From assembly GCF_020616555.1 (NCBI RefSeq), contig NZ_CP085173.1, forward strand, positions 8,634,001 through 8,698,000: a DNA stretch of 64,000 nucleotides, given 5' to 3'. Under the pieces are notes generated by a model that was not told the origin of the DNA, ran no database searches, and saw only the letters and a program-made list of their open reading frames with translations. Of this stretch, positions 17,030-24,599 are shown piece after piece. A program made the translations under genes and the position numbers. The number at the start of each line of letters is the position of its first letter. Position 1 is the stretch's first letter. The stretch comes from Streptomyces longhuiensis (GTDB lineage: Bacteria > Actinomycetota > Actinomycetes > Streptomycetales > Streptomycetaceae).

Positions 17030-17671
17030 TCAGAGCCCGAACCGGCGCGCCGAGTGCTCCTCCTGGGCGAGCCTGCGCAGCATGAGCAGGACCGGCTCGT
17101 ACAGGACCGCCGCCGCCACCGCGGCCTCGACCTTCTCCACCTCCTCGGGGAAGGTGTCGAGCCGGTCGATGTCGTGCTCGGCGACGCGTTCCATGTGCCG
17201 TGCGTACGGGCTGAGTTCGGGTGTTCCGCAGGTGTAGCCGAGGCGGTTGAGCGTGGCCACGGTCGTGACGAGGGTGCGGTACGAGGGGGAGAGGCTGCCG
17301 ATCTCGCGCGCGGTGTCCCAGCCGAGCTCCACGAGGAGCCGGTCCACGGCCGAGGTCGCCTCGACCGTGGCCGGGTCGTCCTCGGGTGCCTCGGGTGGCT
17401 GCGGCAGCGCCCACAGGGCCGCGCCCATGCGGATCGTGCGGCCCAGCGAGTCGTCGTCCACGGCCGCGAGCACCTCGCGAGCGGTCGCCACCGGCACTCG
17501 GCCCACCTGGATCAGCGCCCGCACCAGACGCAGCCGGCGAAGGTGGGAGTCGTCGTACTCGGCCTGAGTCGCCGTCATGCGCCGTCCTGGCGGCAGGAGT
17601 TGCTCCCGGAGGTAGTACTTGATGGTGGGGATGGAGACCCCGCTCAGTTCGCTGAGTTCCGCGAGTCGCAT
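17030..17671 (-). CDS. MerR-family transcriptional regulator
   Basis: This 213-residue protein begins with a MerR winged helix (MRLAELSELSGVSIPTIKYY, then LREQLLPPG and DDSHLRRLRLVRALIQVGRV). The C-terminal 130 residues are helical and lack the paired cysteines of the metal-sensing members, so a small organic ligand is more likely. I chose the ATG at 17671 because AAGGAGG lies nine bases upstream; a longer reading from 17731 would begin inside the operator. A near-perfect 21-bp palindrome covers the start region. The divergent gene at 17789 encodes a DUF4188 protein and is the probable target. Confidence 0.9.
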   Translation of the reverse strand: MRLAELSELSGVSIPTIKYYLREQLLPPGRRMTATQAEYDDSHLRRLRLVRALIQVGRVPVATAREVLAAVDDDSLGRTIRMGAALWALPQPPEAPEDDPATVEATSAVDRLLVELGWDTAREIGSLSPSYRTLVTTVATLNRLGYTCGTPELSPYARHMERVAEHDIDRLDTFPEEVEKVEAAVAAAVLYEPVLLMLRRLAQEEHSARRFGL

Positions 17672-17686
17672 CTCTTGCACCCCTCC

Positions 17687-17707
17687 TTGGACAGTGCCAC
17701 TATCCAA
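17687..17707. promoter_or_regulatory. 21-bp near-perfect palindrome at the MerR start
   Basis: Arms TTGGACAGTG (17687-17696) and CACTATCCAA (17698-17707) match at nine of ten positions around a single central base. The repeat overlaps the ribosome binding site of the merR-like gene and faces the DUF4188 gene, as expected for an autoregulated divergent operator. Confidence 0.75.
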
Positions 17708-17730
17708 GCATGGGTGCATGGGTAGCGGCA

Positions 17731-17770
17731 CTCTCCAACTTCTTCAACTCTCTTCAACTCTTTCCAATTC
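17731..17770 (+). repeat. Four 10-bp pyrimidine-rich tandem units
   Basis: Four consecutive 10-mers read CTCTCCAACT, TCTTCAACTC, TCTTCAACTC and TTTCCAATTC; the middle two are identical. They lie between the MerR palindrome and the DUF4188 start, in a region of unusually low GC for this window. Confidence 0.65.
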
Positions 17771-17788
17771 AGTCGAATCGGGGGCGAC

Positions 17789-18268
17789 ATGGGCGCGAAG
17801 ACACATGCCGGACGGATGACCGCGGGCGCACAGGGGGAAGTGGTGGTCTTCCTCATCGGCATGCGCATCAACCACTTCTGGGCCGTCCACCGATGGCTGC
17901 CGGTGTTCGTCGCGATGCCCATGATGATCAGGGAGCTGAACCGCGACCGCTCCCTCGGCCTCCTGCACCACATCCTGCTCACGGGCTCGCCGCGCACCTA
18001 CATGGTCGTCCAGTACTGGGAGTCGAAGGAGAAGCTGCTCGCCTACGCCGCGGCCCCGGACAAGCGCCATCACCCCTGGTGGGCGCGGATCAACCGGTAC
18101 GCCCGCAAGAGCGCGAGCCACGTGGGGATCTGGCACGAGACGTACGTCGTGCCCGAGGGCTCCTACGAGACGATCTACGGGGACATGCCGGCCCAAGGCC
18201 TCGGCAAGGCGTTCGGAGTCGCGGGCCTCGGGGACGGGGTGCAGGCGCGGGACCGGCTGCGGGTGTGA
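17789..18268 (+). CDS. DUF4188-family protein (monooxygenase-like)
   Basis: This 159-residue protein matches the DUF4188 family, which has a ferredoxin-like fold and is sometimes annotated as a monooxygenase. Visible features are GEVVVFLIGMRINHFWAVHR near the N-terminus, the central TYMVVQYWESKEKLLAYAA, and HHPWWARINRY followed by GIWHETYVV. No metal or cofactor motif is evident, as in heme-degrading or quinol monooxygenases of similar fold. The ATG at 17789 follows GGGGCG. It is divergent from a MerR gene with a palindrome in the gap, so it is probably induced by a small molecule, perhaps one it modifies. Its activity is unproven. Confidence 0.85.
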   Translation: MGAKTHAGRMTAGAQGEVVVFLIGMRINHFWAVHRWLPVFVAMPMMIRELNRDRSLGLLHHILLTGSPRTYMVVQYWESKEKLLAYAAAPDKRHHPWWARINRYARKSASHVGIWHETYVVPEGSYETIYGDMPAQGLGKAFGVAGLGDGVQARDRLRV

Positions 18269-18340
18269 GGGGGAGCCTCTGACCCCGGGCGCCGCCGTCG
18301 CCTCCGGTCGATTGTCAGTGCCACCAGGCACGATGGCACC

Positions 18341-20428
18341 ATGACAACGACTTCTGGTGAGTTCGTCCTGGCCGATGCCGCTGCCTACGCTCAGGCCGTC
18401 ACGGACGCGTCCCTGGCGGCAGGCGCCTACTACACGGGCGGGACGTCGGCCCTCGACGACGACGCGTACGACCGGCTCGTGCGGGCCGTCGCCGCGTACG
18501 AGGCGGATCACCCCGACGAGGTGCTGCCGCACTCGCCGACCGGCAAGGTCGGGGGCGGCGCCGTCGAGGGGGACGTGCCGCACACGGTCCCGATGCTGAG
18601 CCTGGACAACGTGTTCGACGGTGAGCAGTTCACCACCTGGACCGCGTCGGTGGCCCGCCGGATCGGCCACGAGGTGACCCGGTGGAACGTCCAGCCCAAG
18701 CTGGACGGCCTGGCCATCGCCGCGCGCTACCACGAGGGGCGCCTCACGCAGCTGATCACCAGGGGCGACGGGACGGCCGGGGAGGACGTCTCGCACGCGA
18801 TCGGCACCATCGAGGGCCTGCCCGACCGCCTCGCCGAGCCGCACACGGTCGAGGTGCGCGGCGAAGTCCTCATGACGATCAGCCAGTTCGAGCACGCGAA
18901 CGAGGTGCGTACGGAGCACGGCGGCGCCCCCTTCGCCAACCCGAGGAACGCCGCTGCGGGCACGCTCAGGGCCAAGGAGCGCGCCTACACGGTGCCGATG
19001 ACGTTCTTCGCGTACGGCCTGCTGCCCCTGCCCGGCACGTCGGCCGAGCACACCGAGGCACTGCGCTCACTGGCCCACGGCGAACTGATGGACCGCGCGG
19101 CCACGCTCGGCGTCAACACACCGGCCACGACAGCCGTTTCGGGACTCACCGTGGACACCGTCGAGGAGGTGCTCGCTCGGGTCGAGCACATCGCGGGCCT
19201 GCGCGCCGAGCTGCCGTTCGGCATCGACGGGATCGTCGTCAAGGCGGACCTCGCGGCCGACCAGGAGGCCGCCGGATCGGGCACGCGCGCCCCGCGCTGG
19301 GCCATCGCCTTCAAGCTGCCGGCCGTCGAGAAGATCACCCGCCTCCTCGGCGTCGAGTGGAACGTCGGCCGTACGGGCATCATCGCCCCGCGTGCCGTCC
19401 TCGAACCCGTCGACATCGACGGCAGCACGGTCACGTACGCCACGCTGCACAACCCGGCCGACATCACCCGGCGCGACCTGCGGATCGGCGACCACGTGAT
19501 GGTCTACAAGGCGGGCGACATCATCCCCCGCATCGAGGCGCCCGTCGCCCACCTGCGCACCGGCGACGAACAGCCGATCGCGTTCCCCGACGTGTGCCCG
19601 CAGTGCGGCTCCGGCATCGACACGAGTGAGCAGCGCTGGCGCTGCGAGCGCGGCCGGAACTGCCATCTGGTGGCCTCGCTCTCCTACGCGGCGGGCCGCG
19701 ACCAGCTCGACATCGAGGGCCTCGGCGCCACCCGCGTCGTCCAGCTCGTCGACGCGGGCCTGGTCGCCGGCCTCGCCGACCTGTTCGCCCTCACCCGTGA
19801 CGGGCTCCTGGCGCTCGACCGCATGGGGGAGACCAGCACGGACAACCTCCTCGCCGCGATCGAGGCCGCCAAGGCGCAGCCGCTGTCCCGGGTCCTGTGC
19901 GCCCTCGGTGTGCGGGGCACCGGGCGGTCCATGTCCCGGCGTATCGCCCGCCACTTCGCCACGATGGACCACATCCGCGCCGCGGACGCCGAGGCGATGC
20001 AGCGGGTCGAGGGAATCGGCGCCGAGAAGGCCCCGGTGATCGTCTCCGAGCTGGCCGAACTCGCCCCGCTGATCGACCGGCTGGCCGCGGCCGGGGTGAA
20101 CATGACGGAACCCGGCGCCACCCCGCCCGCGCCGGAGACCGAGACGGACGGAGCGGGCGAACCGGCGGCCGCCGCGGGCCCGCTGGACGGCATGACCGTC
20201 GTCGTCACGGGAGGCATGACCGGCCCCCTGGAGAAGCTCAGCCGCAACCAGATGAACGAACTCATCGAGCGGGCCGGCGGCAAGTCGTCCTCCAGCGTCT
20301 CCAAGCGCACCTCGCTCGTCGTCGCCGGTGAGGGCGCGGGTTCCAAGCGGGCCAAGGCCGAGGACCTGGGCATCCGCCTCGCCACACCGGACGAGTTCGC
20401 CGAACTCGTCGCGGACCTCCTGGAGTGA
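18341..20428 (+). CDS. ligA: NAD-dependent DNA ligase, divergent LigA-type
   Basis: This 695-residue enzyme seals nicks in duplex DNA using NAD+. Domain order is: Ia (about 15-70), adenylation domain with Lys120 in PKLDGLAI, motif [12 protein letters not shown], motif [13 protein letters not shown] and motif [12 protein letters not shown] fold; a four-Cys zinc finger (CPQCG, then WRCERGRNC); helix-hairpin-helix repeats; and a C-terminal BRCT domain from about 610. The sequence departs from usual LigA at several places. The residue two before Lys120 is Gln118 where Glu is normal, and domain Ia reads [15 protein letters not shown] rather than the common YY-x2-D-x-P form. It may be a second ligase beside an essential LigA elsewhere. 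The downstream small genes follow after 1 bp. Confidence 0.93.
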   Translation: MTTTSGEFVLADAAAYAQAVTDASLAAGAYYTGGTSALDDDAYDRLVRAVAAYEADHPDEVLPHSPTGKVGGGAVEGDVPHTVPMLSLDNVFDGEQFTTWTASVARRIGHEVTRWNVQPKLDGLAIAARYHEGRLTQLITRGDGTAGEDVSHAIGTIEGLPDRLAEPHTVEVRGEVLMTISQFEHANEVRTEHGGAPFANPRNAAAGTLRAKERAYTVPMTFFAYGLLPLPGTSAEHTEALRSLAHGELMDRAATLGVNTPATTAVSGLTVDTVEEVLARVEHIAGLRAELPFGIDGIVVKADLAADQEAAGSGTRAPRWAIAFKLPAVEKITRLLGVEWNVGRTGIIAPRAVLEPVDIDGSTVTYATLHNPADITRRDLRIGDHVMVYKAGDIIPRIEAPVAHLRTGDEQPIAFPDVCPQCGSGIDTSEQRWRCERGRNCHLVASLSYAAGRDQLDIEGLGATRVVQLVDAGLVAGLADLFALTRDGLLALDRMGETSTDNLLAAIEAAKAQPLSRVLCALGVRGTGRSMSRRIARHFATMDHIRAADAEAMQRVEGIGAEKAPVIVSELAELAPLIDRLAAAGVNMTEPGATPPAPETETDGAGEPAAAAGPLDGMTVVVTGGMTGPLEKLSRNQMNELIERAGGKSSSSVSKRTSLVVAGEGAGSKRAKAEDLGIRLATPDEFAELVADLLE

Positions 20429-20429
20429 G

Positions 20430-20657
20430 GTGACGCCGGGCGGCCGATCCCGCCCCAGGTCGGGCCGTACCCCTAGGGCTCGTTTCCTGGCGGCGGGCGT
20501 GGTCGCGCTGGTGGTGCTGGTCGTCCTCGGCCGGGGCCTGCCGTACCTCTTCCTCGCCTTCCTCCATTCCGCGCGATGCGAACCCGCCACGGGGTCGTCC
20601 TGCGTGGCTGATCTCGGCCGCATCGCCGCAGCACGGTGGGGAGTTGACTGTGCGTGA
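20430..20657 (+). CDS. Small single-pass membrane protein
   Basis: This 75-residue reading frame starts at a GTG one base after the ligase stop. It has a basic Pro/Arg-rich N-terminus, one strong membrane segment (FLAAGVVALVVLVVLGRGLP then YLFLAFL), and a Cys-containing tail (ARCEP, SSCVAD). The close spacing and the overlap of its stop with the next start point to an operon with the ligase. I know no family for it. It could be a membrane-associated accessory of unknown function. Confidence 0.55.
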   Translation: MTPGGRSRPRSGRTPRARFLAAGVVALVVLVVLGRGLPYLFLAFLHSARCEPATGSSCVADLGRIAAARWGVDCA

Positions 20658-20830
20658 CCCAGCCGCACGGACAACAGATCCCCGCCGATCCCGCCTGCGT
20701 GTGCCCCGGCGAGCAATGGCCGCAGGCGGAGCGCCGGCCCAGGGCCTGGCGTGAGTACGGCACCCTCTTGATGGCGATCGTGGGGCTCACCCTGTCGCTC
20801 ACCACCTTCTTGGTGACGGCTCTGCGCTGA
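20654..20830 (+). CDS. 58-residue membrane protein, coupled to the previous gene
   Basis: A GTG at 20654 overlaps the preceding TGA as GTGA and opens a 58-codon frame to the TGA at 20828-20830. The product has a polar N-terminal half with a closely spaced Cys pair (ACVCPG) and a C-terminal membrane helix (GTLLMAIVGLTLSLTTFLVT) ending two residues before the stop. The stop overlap suggests translational coupling. An alternative start four bases upstream in another frame gives a short Arg-rich peptide and is less likely. A tail-anchored or cofactor-carrying role is only a guess. Confidence 0.5.
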   Translation: MTQPHGQQIPADPACVCPGEQWPQAERRPRAWREYGTLLMAIVGLTLSLTTFLVTALR

Positions 20831-20887
20831 CCCCCGCGCCGGCGCGGCCCGCACCTGAGCCGATCTCCGTGGCCGCGTGGCCCGCAC

Positions 20888-20926
20888 GACTCCAGAAGCG
20901 CCGAAGGCGTCGGCGCTCCTGGAGTC
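20888..20926. terminator. Strong terminator hairpin in the 304-bp gap after the ligase operon
   Basis: Outer arms GACTCCAG/CTGGAGTC and inner arms AGCGCCG/CGGCGCT are separated by one mismatch, giving a stem of 15 pairs and a 7-base loop. It ends the ligA unit. The rest of 20831-21134 holds a short AT-rich patch near 21041-21063 that probably contains the promoter of the next gene; I see no other gene there. Confidence 0.8.
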
Positions 20927-21134
20927 TCCTGGCTCTGCGCGCCCCGATCTGGATGCCACGAGGAGGCGCGCGGCGTGATCATCGTGGCGGGCCCGGGCGG
21001 GCACAGACGCGCGGATCGCCCGGATGCAGAGAAAGCTCTCACCTTCTTCACAATTTGTTGCAACGTCCACACCTGGAGTGGCGGACGTGACAAGGTCCCG
21101 GCGTTCGCCCGCCGGGGCGCCGTAGACTCGAGGC

Positions 21135-21521
21135 ATGGATCACACGCGGCTCGCGCGGCTCAGCGCCGGGAAGTATCTGCTGGTCACGAGCTTCCGGAAG
21201 AACGGAAGCCCGGTGGCCACCCCCGTCTGGGTGGTCAGGGACGGGTCCGCGCTCGGTGCCTGGACAGCCGCCGACTCCTGGAAGGTGAAGCGGATCCGCA
21301 ATCGAGCGGACGTCCTGGTGGGGCCGTGCGACGCCCGCGGAAACCCGACCGGCGACCAGTCGCCCGCCACGGCGGAGATCTGCTCCCCGGAGGACACCGC
21401 TCGCTATCGCAACCTGATCCGGCGCAAGTACGGCCTGCTCGGCAGGATGACGCTGTTCGGCAGCCGTCTGCGCCGCGGCCTCGGTGGCACGGTGGGCATC
21501 CGCATCACGCTCGGGGAGTGA
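21135..21521 (+). CDS. PPOX-class F420-dependent oxidoreductase-like protein
   Basis: This 128-residue protein has the split-beta-barrel fold signature of the pyridoxamine-phosphate-oxidase-like, F420-dependent class: LARLSAGKYLLVTSFRKNGS, then ATPVWVVRDGSALGAWTAAD, WKVKRIRNRADVLVGPCDAR and, near the end, RRGLGGTVGIRITLGE. Such proteins usually work as dimers and use reduced F420 or a flavin to reduce small substrates, or act as cofactor-binding proteins. The ATG at 21135 is preceded by a short GAG element. The protein is slightly shorter than many homologues but looks complete. It is convergent with the TPR gene. Confidence 0.85.
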   Translation: MDHTRLARLSAGKYLLVTSFRKNGSPVATPVWVVRDGSALGAWTAADSWKVKRIRNRADVLVGPCDARGNPTGDQSPATAEICSPEDTARYRNLIRRKYGLLGRMTLFGSRLRRGLGGTVGIRITLGE

Positions 21522-21530
21522 GCACGGCGG

Positions 21531-22577
21531 TCAGGCCGCCGCACGGGTCTCGGACCGCGCAGCACCCCGCGTCGTCTCCGCACGGAACGCCACCACCATC
21601 TCCCGCGCGTGCCGCAGCCCGATCCGTGTGAAGTCGGCCTCGAGAACGTCGAGTTCGGCGAGCGTGGCGCGCCGGTCGCGGCCGAGCCGGGAGCGCGACT
21701 TGACCAGACCGAGCCGGCACAGCGCCACACCGCGGGGCTCGTGCAGGGCACGGAACTCCGCGAGCGTCGAGGCGTAGGTGTCGCGGGCCGCCTCGTAACG
21801 CCCGTCCCGGTAAAGGACGTTGGCGCGCATCTTGTGGTTGTACGCGAGCGCGCTCGCCAGATCCATCGCCCGGCAGATGCCCTCGGCCTCGGAGAGCAGG
21901 GCCAGCGCCCGGTCGGGTTCACCCCGCACGGACAGCACATCGGCCACGCCGCGCAGCGACCAGGCGCGGCCCCGCGCGTCGTCCGCCTCGGTGGCCACCC
22001 TGACCGACTCCTCGAAGAGTTCCAGAGCCTTGGCATGGTCGCCGGTGTTGCGGTGCATCTGGGCGATGCCGGACATCGCCCAGACCATGTGCCGGGGTTC
22101 GCCGTGGGCGCGGCCCTGTTCGAGCAGTTCCTCGTGGAGTGCGGCGACCGCCGCGTAGTCGCCCTGGATGCGTCCCGTCTCCGCCAGGCCCGCGAGCGCG
22201 TAGCCGTGGGCGAGCCGGTCGTCGCTCTCGGCGGCCAGGGTGACGGCGTGCCCGAGGAGCCGCCGGGCCAGACGCAGCGAGCCGCACTGGCGGGCCAGCG
22301 TGCCGCCGCTCCACAGCGCCCAGGCCATCGCCCCCGTGTGCCCGGCGGTGCGCGCGCTGCGATAGCTGCCGCGCCACGCGTCGCCCGCCTCGCGGACGTG
22401 CCCGAGCCGCCGGTTCGCCTCGGCGAGCGCCAGGGCGGCGCGCGCCCGCTCCAGGGGGCCCGCCGCCGCTTCGAGGGACCGGCCCGCTGCCGCGCGCACG
22501 TCCTCGTAGGAGGAGTTCACCCCGAGGGCCGTGCGCAACTCGCCCTGGTACTCCGGGGCGAATGCCTTGCCGTACAT
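21531..22577 (-). CDS. Tetratricopeptide-repeat protein
   Basis: This 348-residue protein is a string of helix pairs of TPR type. Repeats are visible around residues 38-75, 80-115, 120-155, 160-195 (AQMHRNTGDHAKALELFEES), 200-235 (ADVLSVRGEPDRALALLSEA) and 240-280 (RANVLYRDGRYEAARDTYAS). It has no signal peptide, membrane segment, ATPase or DNA-binding domain. It resembles the TPR sensor part of AfsR/SARP or NB-ARC regulators without the other domains, so a protein-binding adaptor is likely. The ATG at 22577 has only a weak ribosome binding site. It stands alone between convergent and codirectional neighbours. Confidence 0.75.
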   Translation of the reverse strand: MYGKAFAPEYQGELRTALGVNSSYEDVRAAAGRSLEAAAGPLERARAALALAEANRRLGHVREAGDAWRGSYRSARTAGHTGAMAWALWSGGTLARQCGSLRLARRLLGHAVTLAAESDDRLAHGYALAGLAETGRIQGDYAAVAALHEELLEQGRAHGEPRHMVWAMSGIAQMHRNTGDHAKALELFEESVRVATEADDARGRAWSLRGVADVLSVRGEPDRALALLSEAEGICRAMDLASALAYNHKMRANVLYRDGRYEAARDTYASTLAEFRALHEPRGVALCRLGLVKSRSRLGRDRRATLAELDVLEADFTRIGLRHAREMVVAFRAETTRGAARSETRAAA

Positions 22578-22740
22578 GTAGCCGTGTCCCTTCGCCGGTC
22601 CCGTCCTGCCGCTGCGTTCCGATCAAGAACGTACGAGCGGTGAGGGTCCCGGCGGATCCGTCCACGTATGTGTTGTGCCGTACGCCTTGAGTGCTACCTG
22701 GCGTCGGCCGGTCATCAAATGGACGTACGGGAAGTACGGA

Positions 22741-22780
22741 AGGCCGCCCGTCTCTGAGGGGGTGGGGAGGCGGGCGGCCT
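22741..22780 (-). terminator. Terminator of the FG-GAP gene
   Basis: Perfect 10-bp arms AGGCCGCCCG (22741-22750) and CGGGCGGCCT (22771-22780) flank a 20-base loop, 24 bp beyond the stop of the FG-GAP gene on the minus strand. Confidence 0.75.
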
Positions 22781-22803
22781 GGTTCGGATGTTCCGTGACG
22801 GTC

Positions 22804-24282
22804 CTACTCGTCGATGGCCGCGCCGAACTGCGCGTCCGCGGACGGAGCGCCGAGTGAGCCCGCGCCGTACGTCCACGAGCCGGAGGCGGTGACGCCGCCG
22901 GAGCCCGCGGAGAACACCCAGACCACTCCGTCGTTCGTGTTCTCGCCCGGTGCCGCCGCGAGGAGGCCGAAGCGGCCGTCGCGGTTCGGGTCGGTGAGGC
23001 GGACCTGGCCGCCCCACTTGTCGCCCTTCTCCGGCGCGCCCGGCACGTTCGCCGAGTTCTGGTCCCAGGACTGCGCTCCGGTCGCGGTCAGGCCCGAGGA
23101 CGCGCCGCGCAGCACCCACACGGCGCCCGCGTCGGCGACCGTGCCGATGTCCTCGCCGGCCGCGCCGATCGCCACGTCGGCGTACCCGTCCCCGTTCGTG
23201 TCCGCGACGGACAGGTCCGTGCCCCAGCCGTCGCCGCGCTCGGCGGTGCCGGGCACGCCCGCGGAGTCCTGCGTCCACCACTGCACGTCGGACGACGGCC
23301 CGTCGGCGCCACCGAGGCGCACGCCCACCAGGCCGCCGGTCATCGAAGCGCCGCCGTCGTCGGGGGAGTTGGGCTCGCCGGTCACGAGGTCGTCGTACCC
23401 GTCGCCGTCGATGTCGCCCGACGCCGCCACGGGGCCGCCGCGCAGATCGCGCTCGTAGGTGAGGCCGTCGGCGTGCCCGGACAGGTACGACGACCAGCCG
23501 TGTCCCGGCTCGGAGCCCGCCGTCACGCCCGAGACGACGAGGTCGGCGAAGCCGTTGTTGTCGTAGTCCCCCGTGGTCAGCGACATGGGCACGATGTCGC
23601 GCTCGTCGGCGAGCCTGGACAGTCGGCTCGTGGAGCGGCGCTCCAGCGGTGCCTTCGAGGCGGGCTGCGGCGCGGCGTCGTAGGCGAAGAGCTCCAGGTC
23701 GTCCCGGTCGAGGACGGCGAGGACGTCGCCCGGCGTGTCGTTCGTGAAGTGCGCCGCCGTGACGCCCGTGCCGAACTTCTCGCCGGCGGTGGGTTCCTGG
23801 GTCTCCAGCCAGTCGCTGGCGGCGCCGGTGAGACCGGCCTTGGAGCCCCAGAGGACGGCCACGCCGCCCGCGTCCGTGGTCGTGCCGATGTCCTCGCCGG
23901 GGATCCCGACGATCGCGTCGTCGTAGCCGTCCCCGTCCAGGTCGCCCGTGGCCACGGCCTTCCCGAACGCGTCGCCGGTCTCGGCGGCGCCGGCCACGCC
24001 GGAGGTGGACTGGCTGAAGCGGGCGACGTTGGTGGTCCCGACGCCTCTCGACGACCCGTACTGCACGGTGACGAGGCCGGCGCCCTTCTTCCCGCTGACG
24101 GTGGCGCCGGGCGCGCCGACCAGGACGTCTTCGTAACCGTCGCCGTTGAAATCGCTGTTGCGGTCGTCGGCGTGCGTGCCTCCGGGTGTTCCGGCGTAGG
24201 CGGAGGGGGCGGTGGCGATGGCCGCACCGGACAGAAGGAGGAATGACGCCGCGGCCAGGGCGGCGGAACGGTTCTTGCGCAC
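22804..24282 (-). CDS. Secreted FG-GAP repeat (integrin-like beta-propeller) protein
   Basis: This 492-residue secreted protein begins with a signal peptide (basic MRKNRS then AALAAASFLLLSGAAIATA, cleavage near AYA). The mature part is built of FG-GAP/VCBS repeats, each with a calcium-loop D-x-[DN]-x-D-G motif. Clear copies are DFNGDGYEDVLVGAPG, DLDGDGYDDAIVGIPG, DYDNNGFADLVVSG, DIDGDGYDDLVTGEP, DTNGDGYADVAIGAAG and DPNRDGRFGLLAAAPG, consistent with a seven-bladed propeller. Such proteins are common streptomycete exoproteins of unclear function, perhaps in surface adhesion. It is divergent from the alpha-galactosidase gene and ends at a strong hairpin. Confidence 0.9.
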   Translation of the reverse strand: MRKNRSAALAAASFLLLSGAAIATAPSAYAGTPGGTHADDRNSDFNGDGYEDVLVGAPGATVSGKKGAGLVTVQYGSSRGVGTTNVARFSQSTSGVAGAAETGDAFGKAVATGDLDGDGYDDAIVGIPGEDIGTTTDAGGVAVLWGSKAGLTGAASDWLETQEPTAGEKFGTGVTAAHFTNDTPGDVLAVLDRDDLELFAYDAAPQPASKAPLERRSTSRLSRLADERDIVPMSLTTGDYDNNGFADLVVSGVTAGSEPGHGWSSYLSGHADGLTYERDLRGGPVAASGDIDGDGYDDLVTGEPNSPDDGGASMTGGLVGVRLGGADGPSSDVQWWTQDSAGVPGTAERGDGWGTDLSVADTNGDGYADVAIGAAGEDIGTVADAGAVWVLRGASSGLTATGAQSWDQNSANVPGAPEKGDKWGGQVRLTDPNRDGRFGLLAAAPGENTNDGVVWVFSAGSGGVTASGSWTYGAGSLGAPSADAQFGAAIDE

Positions 24283-24494
24283 GAGCGGCTCCTGATGAGA
24301 AGGACGGCCGGGCAGCGCGGGGGATGTCCGGAAAGGGCCCGTTCCTTGTCCGGCGCCCTGTTTGACAGCGCATGAGGAGGAAGGGTTGTACGGGAGTTCG
24401 CCCGGGGTTCACCGACGCCCCGGAGATCAACTGACAAGCGGTGAGGGTGAATTGGTGCACAAGGCGTTGAACTACCCCGCTGGCTGATTGTTTG

Positions 24495-24520
24495 TGCAAG
24501 AAATCGCCATACATCTTGCA
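24495..24520. promoter_or_regulatory. 26-bp inverted repeat upstream of the alpha-galactosidase
   Basis: Perfect 7-bp arms TGCAAGA (24495-24501) and TCTTGCA (24514-24520) flank 12 bases, and outer TTG/CAA extends them with a one-base offset. The repeat lies 80 bp before the TTG start of the alpha-galactosidase gene and is a likely binding site for a sugar-responsive repressor. The 317-bp gap 24283-24599 also holds a 10-bp direct repeat (CTCGTAGACG at 24571-24590) just before the ribosome binding site; I see no gene in it. Confidence 0.6.
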
Positions 24521-24599
24521 GCAACGAGCTTCCCTGGGCACGGTATCCCCGTCGCGTCATCCCCGGCGCGCTCGTAGACGCTCGTAGACGGGAGATCCC

